Source: Geodermatophilus poikilotrophus
GTDB lineage: Bacteria > Actinomycetota > Actinomycetes > Mycobacteriales > Geodermatophilaceae
Reading direction: 5' to 3'
Length of the DNA: 64,000 nt
Assembly: GCF_900111455.1 (NCBI RefSeq)
Contig: NZ_FOIE01000006.1
Coordinates: 248,001 to 312,000, forward strand
Shown: in pieces, positions 18,579 to 26,100 of the stretch
Numbering within the stretch: the stretch's first letter is position 1
How the letters are laid out: each line of letters starts with the position of its first letter
The notes under the pieces: generated by a model
What the model was told of the DNA's origin: nothing
What the model saw: the letters and a program-made list of their open reading frames with translations, nothing else
Database searches by the model: none
Translations under genes and position numbers: made by a program

Positions 18579-18715
18579 GGACCCCTCTGCCCCCCGCCGC
18601 TCGCAGGCTCGCGGCGGGACCCTGCAGAGGGGCCGTTCCAGCACCTCACCGGGCTCGCGGCGGGACCCTGCAGAGGGGCCGTTCCAGCACCCCACCGCGC
18701 TCGCGGCGGGACGGG
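18579..18715 (+). repeat. Stop-linked covarying hairpin, copy D with tandem 3' halves (after leuB)
   Basis: GG-A-CCCCTCTGC (18579-18590) pairs with GCAGAGGGGCC (18624-18634) around CCGCCGCTCGCAGG and CTCGCGGCGGGACCCT. The 3' half, GCTCGCGGCGGGACCCT plus GCAGAGGGGCC plus GTTCCAGCACC, is then repeated (second arm 18670-18680), and a third copy breaks off near 18715. It begins 4 nt after the leuB stop. Tandem 3' halves suggest growth by slippage or recombination. Confidence 0.72.
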
Positions 18716-18803
18716 TCCTGTGGGCTCCTGACGGTCGGCCGCCCGCCGTCATCCGGACACGCACCTGCCGGGGACGGCGGGGCGCGTGCTTCACTGGAGG
18801 GCG

Positions 18804-18836
18804 ATGTCGCCCACCCGCACGATCATCATCGCCTAG
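18804..18836 (+). CDS. cimA leader peptide (MSPTRTIIIA)
   Basis: A 10-codon ORF, ATG to TAG, encoding M-S-P-T-R-T-I-I-I-A. Three consecutive Ile (ATC) codons precede Ala-stop, and the stop is built into the following hairpin. GGAGGG sits close upstream (3 nt) and TTCACT could serve as a -10, so either initiation mode is possible. The Ile run matches the product of the pathway controlled by the next gene. This argues that the gene is citramalate synthase and that its transcription responds to isoleucyl-tRNA. Confidence 0.72.
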   Translation: MSPTRTIIIA

Positions 18837-18897
18837 CGCGCAGTCCACTCCCCGGACCGCGCGCAGACCTCCCGTTCCCGGGAGGTCTTCTTCGTGT
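18836..18897 (+). terminator. cimA attenuator: stop-codon hairpin plus terminator
   Basis: Hairpin 1 pairs GCGCGCAGTCC (18836-18846), starting at the last base of the leader TAG, with GGACCGCGCGC (18854-18864), 10 of 11 pairs. Hairpin 2 pairs GACCTCCCG (18866-18874) with CGGGAGGTC (18879-18887), loop TTCC, followed by TTCTTCGTG. The order leader peptide, stop-codon hairpin, T-tailed terminator is the same as before ilvB, and TCGCCTAGCGCG is identical in both. Confidence 0.7.
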
Positions 18898-18930
18898 CTG
18901 GGGCCGTTGCGCCGTCCCCTGGAGGACACC

Positions 18931-20505
18931 GTGCCGACCAGCACCGACTTCCACGTCTTCGACACCACGCTGCGCGACGGCGCCCAGCGCGAGGGCGTGA
19001 GCTACTCCGTCGCCGACAAGCTGGCCGTCGCCCGGCTGCTCGACGAGATCGGCGTCGGCTTCATCGAGGGCGGCTGGCCGGGCGCGCTGCCCAAGGACAC
19101 CGAGTTCTTCGCCCGCGCCCGCACCGAGCTCAAGCTCCGGCACGCCCAGCTGGTCGCGTTCGGTTCCACCCGCAAGGCCGGCGTCCGGGTCGAGGACGAC
19201 CCCCAGGTGCGCGCGCTGCTGGACGCGGAGACGCCGGTGGTCTGCCTGGTCGCCAAGTCCGACGTCCGGCACGTGCGCGACGCGCTGCGGACCACGCTGG
19301 AGGAGAACCTGGCGATGGTGGGTGACACCGTCGCCTTCCTCGTCGGCCACGGCCGGCGCGTCTTCGTCGACTGCGAGCACTTCTTCGACGGGTACGCCGC
19401 CGACCCCGACCACGGCGTCGAGGTGCTGCGGACCGCGTTCGCCGCCGGCGCCGAGGTCGGCGTCCTGTGCGACACCAACGGCGGCATGCTGCCGATGGGC
19501 GTGGGCCGGGTCGTCGCGGACGTCCGCGCGCGGGTCGAGGGCAAGCTGGGCATCCACTGCCAGGACGACACCGGCTGCGCGGTCGCCAACACCCTGGCCG
19601 CCGTCGAGGCCGGTGCCACCCACGTGCAGGGGACGGCGAACGGCTACGGCGAGCGCGCCGGCAACGCCGACACCTTCTCCCTGATCGGCAACCTGGTCAC
19701 CAAGATGGGTCTGCCGGTCGTGCCGGCCGAGTGCATGCGCGAGCTGCAGCGGGTCAGCCACGCCATCGCCGAGCTGGCCAACATCGCGCCGGACGACCAC
19801 CAGCCGTTCGTCGGGGCGTCCGCGTTCGCGCACAAGGCCGGGCTGCACGCCAGCGCCATCAAGGTCAGCCCGGAGCTCTACAACCACCTCGACCCGGCGG
19901 TCGTGGGCAACGACATGCGCATCCTCGTCACCGAGATGGCCGGCCGGGCGTCGGTGGAGCTCAAGGGCCGGGAGCTCGGCGTCGACCTCGACGGGCACGC
20001 CGACGTCATCGGCCGGGTCGTCGACCGGGTCAAGGTGCTGGAGGCCGACGGCTGGTCGTTCGAGGCCGCCGACGCCTCCTTCGAGCTGCTGCTGCGCGCC
20101 GAGCTGCCCGACGCGCCGCCGCCGCTGTTCGAGCTGGAGAGCTACCGGACTTCCGTCGAGCACTGGGGCAACGGCGACGTGGTCAGCGAGGCCACCGTGA
20201 AGGTGCACGTCGACGGCGAGCGGATCATCTCGACCGGCGAGGGCAACGGCCCGGTCAACGCCCTGGACAACGCGCTGCGCCAGGCGCTGGTCAGCCGGTA
20301 CCCGCAGCTGGCCGACGTCTCGCTGGCCGACTACAAGGTGCGCATCCTGGGCTGGAAGGGCGGCACCGGCGCCACGACCCGCGTGCTCATCGACACGACC
20401 GACGGGGTGGGGGAGTGGACCACCGTCGGCGTCCACGACAACATCGTCGAGGCCTCCTGGCACGCCCTGGTCGACGCGCTCACCTACGCCGTCCGCAACC
20501 GCTGA
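18931..20505 (+). CDS. cimA: (R)-citramalate synthase
   Basis: 524 residues. It condenses pyruvate and acetyl-CoA to (R)-citramalate, the first step of a threonine-independent isoleucine pathway. The N-terminus has the HMGL/IPMS-family metal and substrate motif FDTTLRDGAQREGV. The stretch FIEGGWPGALPKDTEFF distinguishes the CimA-type family from LeuA. HCQDDTGCAVANTLAA and HVQGTANGYGERAGN carry further active-site residues, and the C-terminal third is a LeuA-type regulatory/dimer domain. GTG at 18931 with GGAGG five nt upstream. The Ile-rich leader upstream independently supports the assignment. LeuCD and LeuB, also in this window, can complete the route to 2-oxobutyrate. Confidence 0.93.
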   Translation: MPTSTDFHVFDTTLRDGAQREGVSYSVADKLAVARLLDEIGVGFIEGGWPGALPKDTEFFARARTELKLRHAQLVAFGSTRKAGVRVEDDPQVRALLDAETPVVCLVAKSDVRHVRDALRTTLEENLAMVGDTVAFLVGHGRRVFVDCEHFFDGYAADPDHGVEVLRTAFAAGAEVGVLCDTNGGMLPMGVGRVVADVRARVEGKLGIHCQDDTGCAVANTLAAVEAGATHVQGTANGYGERAGNADTFSLIGNLVTKMGLPVVPAECMRELQRVSHAIAELANIAPDDHQPFVGASAFAHKAGLHASAIKVSPELYNHLDPAVVGNDMRILVTEMAGRASVELKGRELGVDLDGHADVIGRVVDRVKVLEADGWSFEAADASFELLLRAELPDAPPPLFELESYRTSVEHWGNGDVVSEATVKVHVDGERIISTGEGNGPVNALDNALRQALVSRYPQLADVSLADYKVRILGWKGGTGATTRVLIDTTDGVGEWTTVGVHDNIVEASWHALVDALTYAVRNR

Positions 20506-20536
20506 CCCCGGGCGGCGGACTCGCGGTCCGGCGGCT

Positions 20537-20584
20537 GCGCGGAGGAGGACCTGTCCGGGGTCCGGGACAGGTCCTCCTCCGCGC
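20537..20584. terminator. 20-bp palindromic terminator after cimA
   Basis: The arm at 20537-20556 (GCGCGGAGGAGGACCTGTCC) is exactly complementary to 20565-20584, with an 8-nt loop. It lies between cimA and a convergent minus-strand gene ending at 20600, so it can stop transcription from both sides. Confidence 0.75.
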
Positions 20585-20599
20585 GACGGAGCGCGGTCC

Positions 20600-21007
20600 T
20601 CAGTGCGCGTACTCGTCCAGGCGCCACCACATCGCCAGTGCCATGGCGGGGAGCATCAGCACGTGCCCGGCGGTGAACAGGAACGAGCCGGACACCGCGC
20701 CCGCCCAGTAGGGCACCAGCAGGACGGCGAACGGCACGTACATCGCCGCGGACATCTCCGCGATCGCCGGCCACGAGTGGCCGCGGAAGCGCATCCAGGC
20801 GGCCATCGCGACGGCCATGTTGGTGGCCATGACCACGGCGTGCACGTCGACCCGGTCGTCCACGCCGGGCCAGAGCAGGGCCTCGAGCGGACCCAGGACC
20901 ACCATCCCGACCACCATCGCGACGACCATCTCGAGGTAGTGGCGGACGAGGTGCCAGGTGTGCCGGCCGGGGCTGTGCGTGTGCCGGGGAGGGGTCTGCG
21001 TCGTCAT
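20600..21007 (-). CDS. Met-rich small membrane protein, unknown function
   Basis: 135 residues. A His-rich N-terminus (HTHSPGRHTWHLVRHYLEM) is followed by about four helices unusually rich in Met (MVVAMVVGMVVL, VVMATNMAVAMAAWM, HVLMLPAMALAMWW). ATG at 21007; an in-frame start further upstream (21070) would add an unlikely basic stretch. I do not recognise a defined family. The His/Met content might suggest a metal link, but no CxxC or MxxM-type site is clear. It ends tail to tail with cimA, next to a two-component system. Confidence 0.6.
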   Translation of the reverse strand: MTTQTPPRHTHSPGRHTWHLVRHYLEMVVAMVVGMVVLGPLEALLWPGVDDRVDVHAVVMATNMAVAMAAWMRFRGHSWPAIAEMSAAMYVPFAVLLVPYWAGAVSGSFLFTAGHVLMLPAMALAMWWRLDEYAH

Positions 21008-21086
21008 GCGACAGAGGGTCGGACGCCGCGCCGTCCCTGCCAGGTGCCGGAGGTCACGGTCGCCGGTCACCTCTCGGCATGACCCC

Positions 21087-21740
21087 TCAGAGCAGGTCGA
21101 GGGCCCGGGCGCGCAGCGCCGCCTGGGTGCGGTCGCGGGCGCCCAGCTTGCCCAGCACGTTCGTCACGTGGTTCTTGACCGTGCCCTCGGCCAGGAACAG
21201 TGCCGTCGCGATCTCCCGGTTGCTGCGCCCGTCGGCCAGCAGCCGGAGGACGTCGAGCTCGCGGTCGGACAGCGGCACGACCAGCGGCTGCGGCCGGGGC
21301 CGGGGGGCGTCGTCCAGCTGCGCGAAGCGGGCCACAACCTTGGCCGCCACCGACGGCTGCAGCACCGACTCCCCGCGAGCGGCCGACAGCACCGCCTCGA
21401 CCAGGCGGTCGGAGGACACGTCCTTGAGCAGGTAGCCCAGCGCGCCGGCCCGCAGCGCGGCGAAGACGTCCTCGTCGTCGTCGAACGTCGTCAGCGCCAG
21501 CACCCGGACGCCGGGCTGCTCCACCCGCAGCCGCCGGGTCGCGGCGATGCCGTCGAGCACCGGCATGTGCAGGTCCATGAGGACGACGTCGGGCTGCCGC
21601 GCGGCCGCCCGTTCCAGCGCCTGCTGCCCGTCGCCGGCCTCCCCGACGACCTCGACCTCGGGCCGGGCGCCCAGCAGGGTGACCAGCGCCTCGCGGAACA
21701 GCGCCTGGTCGTCGACCACCAGCACGCGGACGACGCTCAC
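21087..21740 (-). CDS. NarL/FixJ-type response regulator
   Basis: 217 residues. The receiver domain (1-120) has the acidic pair Asp10-Asp11, the phospho-acceptor Asp56 in VVLMDLHMP, and Lys in YLLKDVS. The C-terminal LuxR helix-turn-helix (about 150-215) contains LSDRELDVLRLLADGRSNREIA and EGTVKNHVTNVL. It should bind DNA after phosphorylation by the kinase encoded directly upstream, whose stop overlaps this start by 4 nt. The signal and targets are unknown. Confidence 0.93.
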   Translation of the reverse strand: MSVVRVLVVDDQALFREALVTLLGARPEVEVVGEAGDGQQALERAAARQPDVVLMDLHMPVLDGIAATRRLRVEQPGVRVLALTTFDDDEDVFAALRAGALGYLLKDVSSDRLVEAVLSAARGESVLQPSVAAKVVARFAQLDDAPRPRPQPLVVPLSDRELDVLRLLADGRSNREIATALFLAEGTVKNHVTNVLGKLGARDRTQAALRARALDLL

Positions 21741-22873
21741 CCCGGCACCTCGACCAGCAGTTCGGTGCCGCCGCCCGGCACCGACGCCACGCTCAGCTGC
21801 CCGCCGGCGCGCGCCGCCCGCTCCCGCAACCCCAGCAGGCCGAAGGCGCCCGGGTCCTCGCCGCGCCGTCGGGCCGGCAGACCGCGGCCGTCGTCCCGCA
21901 CCGCCAGCCGCACCGCGCCGTCGGCGCCGTAGGTCAGGGTCACCCGGGCCGAGGCGGCCCCGGCGTGCTTGCGGACGTTGGTCAGCCCCTCCTGCGCCGA
22001 CCGGAAGAGGGACTCCTCGGCCTCGGCGGGCAGCGGCCGCTCGCTGCCGACGACCTCGAGCGTCGCGGGGACGCCGGCGGCGGAGACCTCCGCGACCAGG
22101 GCCTCGAGCGCGGTGCGCAGCGGCGGCGTCGTCCGGGGCTCGCGCAGGGTCGCCACTGACCGGCGGACCTCGGCCAGCGCCTCACTGGCCTGGTGCTGCG
22201 CCTTGGCCAGGACCTCGTCGGCGCGGCCGGGGTCGGTCGGCAGCACGGCCCGGGCGGCCTGCACCTGCATCTGGACGACGGTCAGGTGGTGGCCGAGGCC
22301 GTCGTGGATGTCGCGGGCCAGCCGGTTGCGCTCCCGGGTGGTCGCCAGCTCCTCGGCCTGGGCGGCGTACCCGCGCAGCCGCTCGTTGGCCTCGGCCAGC
22401 TCGCCCCGGGCCCGCTGCTCCCGCTGGAGCAGTGCGGTGACGACCGCGGTGAAGACCGCGGCGCCCAGCGCTCCCAGGCCGTTGCGCGCGAAGTCCGCCC
22501 AGCTCATCCCCAGGTGCACGAGGGGGATGGCGGCGGTGACCAGTGCGGCCGCCGGCAGGGGGAGGAGCAGCACGCTCTGGCTGACCAGCACCAGCAGCAG
22601 CAGCGTCGCCCCGACCCCGGCACCCGTCGCGCCGAAGAGCAGGACACCGAGCGGCAGCTGGAGGCACACGTGCCCGGCCGCCAGCCAGTACCGGCGCGGG
22701 ACGGGCTGGCGGGCCAGCCACGGGAGCGCGAGGAGCGCGTGCGCCGCGTACGTCACGCCGAGGGCGACGGCGAGCAGCGGGTGCGGGTCGTCGGTCGCCT
22801 CGACCACGACCGTGAGCAGCGCCAGCAGGGTGAGCACCGCCAGGGCCCGGGTCACCGCGCCACTGTGCGGCAC
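21737..22873 (-). CDS. NarL-type sensor histidine kinase
   Basis: 378 residues. About five hydrophobic segments fill residues 8-150 with only short loops, so it probably senses through the membrane or in it. A coiled linker (about 150-180) leads to the HisKA_3 dimerisation helix with the phospho-acceptor His190 in RDIHDGLGHH. The HATPase domain has QEGLTNVRKHAGA (N box), DDGRGLP (G1) and GAFGLLGLRERA (G2). It forms an operon with the response regulator. Confidence 0.92.
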   Translation of the reverse strand: MPHSGAVTRALAVLTLLALLTVVVEATDDPHPLLAVALGVTYAAHALLALPWLARQPVPRRYWLAAGHVCLQLPLGVLLFGATGAGVGATLLLLVLVSQSVLLLPLPAAALVTAAIPLVHLGMSWADFARNGLGALGAAVFTAVVTALLQREQRARGELAEANERLRGYAAQAEELATTRERNRLARDIHDGLGHHLTVVQMQVQAARAVLPTDPGRADEVLAKAQHQASEALAEVRRSVATLREPRTTPPLRTALEALVAEVSAAGVPATLEVVGSERPLPAEAEESLFRSAQEGLTNVRKHAGAASARVTLTYGADGAVRLAVRDDGRGLPARRRGEDPGAFGLLGLRERAARAGGQLSVASVPGGGTELLVEVPG

Positions 22874-22919
22874 CCCGGGTTGCTGGTCAACGTCCCGGTC
22901 GCCGTCCCGGAGGCTGACA

Positions 22920-22957
22920 CGCCGGCGGCCCCTCCCGACGGGGGAGGGCCGCCGGCG
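22920..22957 (-). terminator. Terminator hairpin of the monooxygenase/VOC operon
   Basis: Arms 22920-22931 and 22946-22957 give 12 perfect pairs (CGCCGGCGGCCC with GGGCCGCCGGCG), and the stem continues inward with a bulge around a GACG loop. It is 28 nt beyond the stop codon at 22986 on the minus strand. Confidence 0.6.
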
Positions 22958-22985
22958 CGTGCTCGGCCCGAGGGAGTCCGGGTGC

Positions 22986-23315
22986 TCAGTTCCTGGGCTG
23001 GACCTCGCCCATGGGGCCGAAGCCGCTGACCTCCGGGGCGTCGATGTAGATGATCTGCGGCTGCTCGGCGACCAGGTCCGACATCCAGTCGAAGGCCGCC
23101 TTGGCGTGGGGGGTGGCCACGTGCGAGGCGCCGGCCGCTGAGTCCCGGAACCCCTCGATGCAGACGAAGGTGTTCGGGTCCTCGACGCTGCGCGACCACT
23201 CGAAGAACAGGCTGCCCTCCTCGGCGTTCACCGCGCGGGCGTACTCGTCGGCGTGGGTGCGGAACTCGTCGATGCGGTCCGGGCGGACGGGCATCTTGAT
23301 GACGATCAGGATCAT
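22986..23315 (-). CDS. Antibiotic biosynthesis monooxygenase (ABM) domain protein
   Basis: 109 residues forming one ferredoxin-like ABM domain: MILIVIKMPVRPDRIDEF, then EEGSLFFEWSRSVEDPNTF and EGFRDSAAGASHVATPHAKA, the usual pattern. Members are small cofactor-free oxygenases, haem-degrading enzymes or quinol monooxygenases; the substrate here is unknown. The ATG at 23315 has AGGAGA five nt upstream, so the longer open frame into the VOC gene is not used. Probably cotranscribed with the VOC gene upstream (25-nt gap). Confidence 0.8.
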   Translation of the reverse strand: MILIVIKMPVRPDRIDEFRTHADEYARAVNAEEGSLFFEWSRSVEDPNTFVCIEGFRDSAAGASHVATPHAKAAFDWMSDLVAEQPQIIYIDAPEVSGFGPMGEVQPRN

Positions 23316-23340
23316 GTCGGTCTCCTCTGTCAGGACTCGG

Positions 23341-23721
23341 TCACAGCGGGTCGAGGCGGCGGCGCAGGAGGCAGAACTCGTTGCCCTCCGGGTCGGCCAG
23401 CACGTGGAAGCTCTCGTCGCCGGACTGGCCGACGTCCGCACGGGTGGCCCCCAGCGCGAGCAGCGGTTCCAGCTCGGCGTCCTGGTCGCGGTCGGTGGGG
23501 CTGACGTCGACGTGCAGCCGCACCTTGCCCGGTGTCGGCTCGGCCACCGGCGCGAACACGATCGTCGGCGCCGGGCCGCCGAAGCCGGCCGCCGGGCCGA
23601 TCTCCACGCCGCCGTCGTCCTCCCGGCCGAGGACCTCGTACCCGAGGACCTCCGCCCAGAAGACCGCCAGCGACTCCGGGTCCCGGCTGTCCACCACGAG
23701 CTCGGAGAAACGGCAGGCCAT
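23341..23721 (-). CDS. VOC-family (glyoxalase/bleomycin-resistance fold) protein
   Basis: 126 residues with two beta-alpha-beta-beta-beta halves: [26 protein letters not shown] at the start, and a C-terminal half with [32 protein letters not shown], with its His, and the Glu near the end are likely metal ligands. The substrate is unknown. TAGCGT lies 6 nt before the ATG on the minus strand, so the mRNA is probably leaderless. Its promoter abuts the divergent FAH promoter. Confidence 0.8.
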   Translation of the reverse strand: MACRFSELVVDSRDPESLAVFWAEVLGYEVLGREDDGGVEIGPAAGFGGPAPTIVFAPVAEPTPGKVRLHVDVSPTDRDQDAELEPLLALGATRADVGQSGDESFHVLADPEGNEFCLLRRRLDPL

Positions 23722-23727
23722 GGGGGC

Positions 23728-23775
23728 ACGCTAGGTCCTCCTCCGCGGGGACGCGCGCAGAACGCCGACTAGCCT
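23728..23775. promoter_or_regulatory. Back-to-back -10 hexamers, VOC gene and FAH gene
   Basis: TAGCGT on the minus strand (23728-23733) is 6 nt before the VOC ATG. TAGCCT on the plus strand (23770-23775) is 6 nt before the FAH GTG. The two leaderless starts face away from each other across 60 nt. Confidence 0.5.
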
Positions 23776-23781
23776 CGGAGC

Positions 23782-24594
23782 GTGCGCATCGTCCGCTTCG
23801 CCTCGCCCTCGGGCATGTCCTTCGGCGTCCTCGACGGCGACGGCCAGGTCGCCCAGATCGAGGGCCACCCGTTCGGGACCATCTCCTTCACCGGTCAGCG
23901 CCACGCCCAGGCCGACGTCCGGCTGCTCTCGCCGATCCTGCCGAGCAAGGTGGTGGCCGTCGGCAAGAACTACACGGCGCACGTCGAGGAGATGGGCACC
24001 GGCGACGCCCCGTCCCAGCCGCTGCTGTTCCTCAAGCCGTCGACGACGGTCATCGGCCCGGGCGACGCCATCCGCATCCCGCCGGGCAGCACCAACGTGC
24101 ACCACGAGGTCGAGCTGGCCGTCGTCATCGGCGCCCGCGGCGCCCGCCACGTCACCCCCGAGCAGGCGCTGGGCAGCGTGTTCGGCTACACGATCGCCAA
24201 CGACGTCACCGAGCGGGACATGCAGGCCGGCGACGGGCAGTGGACCCGCGCGAAGGGCTTCGACTCCTTCTGCCCGCTGGGCCCTTGGATCGAGACCGAC
24301 CTCGCCGGTCTGGGCAAGGACCCCGCCGACCTCGAGGTCACCTGCACGGTGGACGGCGAGCTGCGCCAGTCCGGCCGCACCAGCCAGCTGCTGTTCGGCA
24401 TCCCGACGCTGGTCTCCCACATCTCGCAGGTGATGACCCTGCTGCCGGGCGACGTGGTGCTCACCGGAACCCCGTCCGGCGTCGGGCCGATCCGGCCCGG
24501 CCAGCGGGTCGAGTGCGCCATCGAGGGCCTGGGGTCCCTGGTCAACGGCGTCAGCGGCGCCGACACCGCCTCCACCGCCGGCGGCCTGCGGTGA
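23782..24594 (+). CDS. Fumarylacetoacetate hydrolase (FAH) family protein
   Basis: 270 residues. Family motifs are clear: [39 protein letters not shown] (metal-binding Glu pair), [14 protein letters not shown] and [13 protein letters not shown]. Such enzymes hydrolyse or decarboxylate 2-oxo acids such as acylpyruvates or oxaloacetate; the exact substrate is not readable here. GTG at 23782 with TAGCCT 6 nt before it. The stop overlaps the gltX GTG (GTGA), so gltX is translated from the same mRNA. This pairing is common in actinobacteria, with no obvious biochemical reason. Confidence 0.88.
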   Translation: MRIVRFASPSGMSFGVLDGDGQVAQIEGHPFGTISFTGQRHAQADVRLLSPILPSKVVAVGKNYTAHVEEMGTGDAPSQPLLFLKPSTTVIGPGDAIRIPPGSTNVHHEVELAVVIGARGARHVTPEQALGSVFGYTIANDVTERDMQAGDGQWTRAKGFDSFCPLGPWIETDLAGLGKDPADLEVTCTVDGELRQSGRTSQLLFGIPTLVSHISQVMTLLPGDVVLTGTPSGVGPIRPGQRVECAIEGLGSLVNGVSGADTASTAGGLR

Positions 24595-26096
24595 CCGCGA
24601 CCGGCTTCCCGCCCACCGACCCGACGACGACCCGCACCCGGTTCTGCCCGTCGCCGACGGGCATGGTGCACGTCGGCCTGCTCCGCACGGCGCTGTTCAA
24701 CTGGGCGCACGCCCGGCACACCGGCGGCACGTTCGTCGTCCGCATCGAGGACACCGACGCCTCCCGCGACTCCGAGGAGTCCTACCGGCACCTGCTGGAC
24801 AGCCTGCGCTGGCTGGGCCTGGAGTGGGACGAGGGCCCGGAGGCCGGCGGTCCGCACGGGCCCTACCGGCAGTCCGAACGGCACGAGGTCTACCGCGAGG
24901 TCGCCCAGGAGCTGCTGGCGGCGGGGCACGCCTACGAGTCCTTCTCCACCAACGAGGAGGTCGAGGCCCGCCGGCTGGCCGCGGGGCAGGACCCCAAGCT
25001 CGGCTACGACAACGCCGACCGGTTCCTGACCCACGAGCAGAAGGCGGCCTTCCGCGCCGAGGGCCGCGAGCCGGTGCTGCGGCTGCGGATGCCGGACGAG
25101 GACCTCGCCTGGACCGACCTGGTCCGCGGGGAGATCCGCTTCGCCGCCGGCTCGGTGCCCGACTTCGTCATCGTCCGGGCCACCGGGGTGCCGCTCTACC
25201 CGTTCGTCAACCCGGTGGACGACGCCCTGATGGGCATCACCGACGTCCTGCGCGGCGAGGACCTGCTGCCCTCCACGCCGCGGCAGCTGGCGCTCTACGC
25301 CGCGCTGACCGACATCGGCGTGGCCTCCGGCGCACCCCGCTTCGGCCACCTGCCCTACGTGACGGGCGAGGGCCGCAAGAAGCTGTCCAAGCGCGACCCG
25401 CAGTCCAACGTCGACGTGTACCGCGAGCGCGGCTTCGTCCCCGAGGGGTTCGCCAACTACCTCGCGCTGCTGGGCTGGTCGATCGCCGAGGACCGCGACG
25501 TCTTCTCGATGGCCGAGATGGTCGAGGCCTTCGACATCACCCGGGTCAGCGCGAACCCGGCCCGCTTCGACCTCAAGAAGGCCGAGGCGATCAACGCCAC
25601 CCACCTGCGCGCGCTGCCGGTGGAGGACTTCACCGCGCGGGTGGTGCCGTTCCTCGCCCGCGCCGGACTGGTCAGCGAACCGCCGACGGCCGAGCAACGT
25701 CGCGTCCTCGACGCCATCGCCCCGCTGGCCCAGGAGCGCATGATCGTCCTCTCCGACGCCGTGGGGCTGCTCGGCTTCCTGTTCGTCGACGACGTGGAGA
25801 TCGACCCGGCGGCCGCGGCCAAGCAGCTGGCCGGCCCGGAGGCGGCGGAGGTGCTCGACGCCGCCGCGACCGCCCTGCGCGAGCTGCCCGACTGGAGCAC
25901 CGGCGACATCGAGGCTGCGCTCAAGGAGGCGCTCGTCGAGGGACTGGGCCGCAAGCCACGCCAGGCGTTCGGCCCGGTGCGCGTCGCGGTCAGCGGGCGC
26001 ACCGTGTCGCCGCCGCTCTACGAGTCCATCGAGCTGCTCGGCCGGGAGCGCACCCTGGCCCGCCTCACCGCGGCCCGGGCCGCCGTCCCCGGATGA
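24591..26096 (+). CDS. gltX: Glutamyl-tRNA synthetase
   Basis: 501 residues, class I synthetase. The HIGH-type signature is in [31 protein letters not shown] follows, and the KMSKS-type loop is KKLSKRDPQ. The C-terminal third is the all-helical anticodon-binding domain. Actinobacteria generally lack GlnRS and use a non-discriminating GluRS plus GatCAB, so this enzyme probably charges both tRNA-Glu and tRNA-Gln; genes for both lie about 1.3 kb downstream. GTG start at 24591 inside the FAH stop. Confidence 0.96.
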   Translation: MTATGFPPTDPTTTRTRFCPSPTGMVHVGLLRTALFNWAHARHTGGTFVVRIEDTDASRDSEESYRHLLDSLRWLGLEWDEGPEAGGPHGPYRQSERHEVYREVAQELLAAGHAYESFSTNEEVEARRLAAGQDPKLGYDNADRFLTHEQKAAFRAEGREPVLRLRMPDEDLAWTDLVRGEIRFAAGSVPDFVIVRATGVPLYPFVNPVDDALMGITDVLRGEDLLPSTPRQLALYAALTDIGVASGAPRFGHLPYVTGEGRKKLSKRDPQSNVDVYRERGFVPEGFANYLALLGWSIAEDRDVFSMAEMVEAFDITRVSANPARFDLKKAEAINATHLRALPVEDFTARVVPFLARAGLVSEPPTAEQRRVLDAIAPLAQERMIVLSDAVGLLGFLFVDDVEIDPAAAAKQLAGPEAAEVLDAAATALRELPDWSTGDIEAALKEALVEGLGRKPRQAFGPVRVAVSGRTVSPPLYESIELLGRERTLARLTAARAAVPG

Positions 26097-26100
26097 CCCG

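Noticed and set aside
18931-20505. Calling the gene leuA (2-isopropylmalate synthase)
   Set aside because: FIEGGWPGALPKDTEFF and the length fit the CimA family, and the upstream leader codes for Ile, not Leu.
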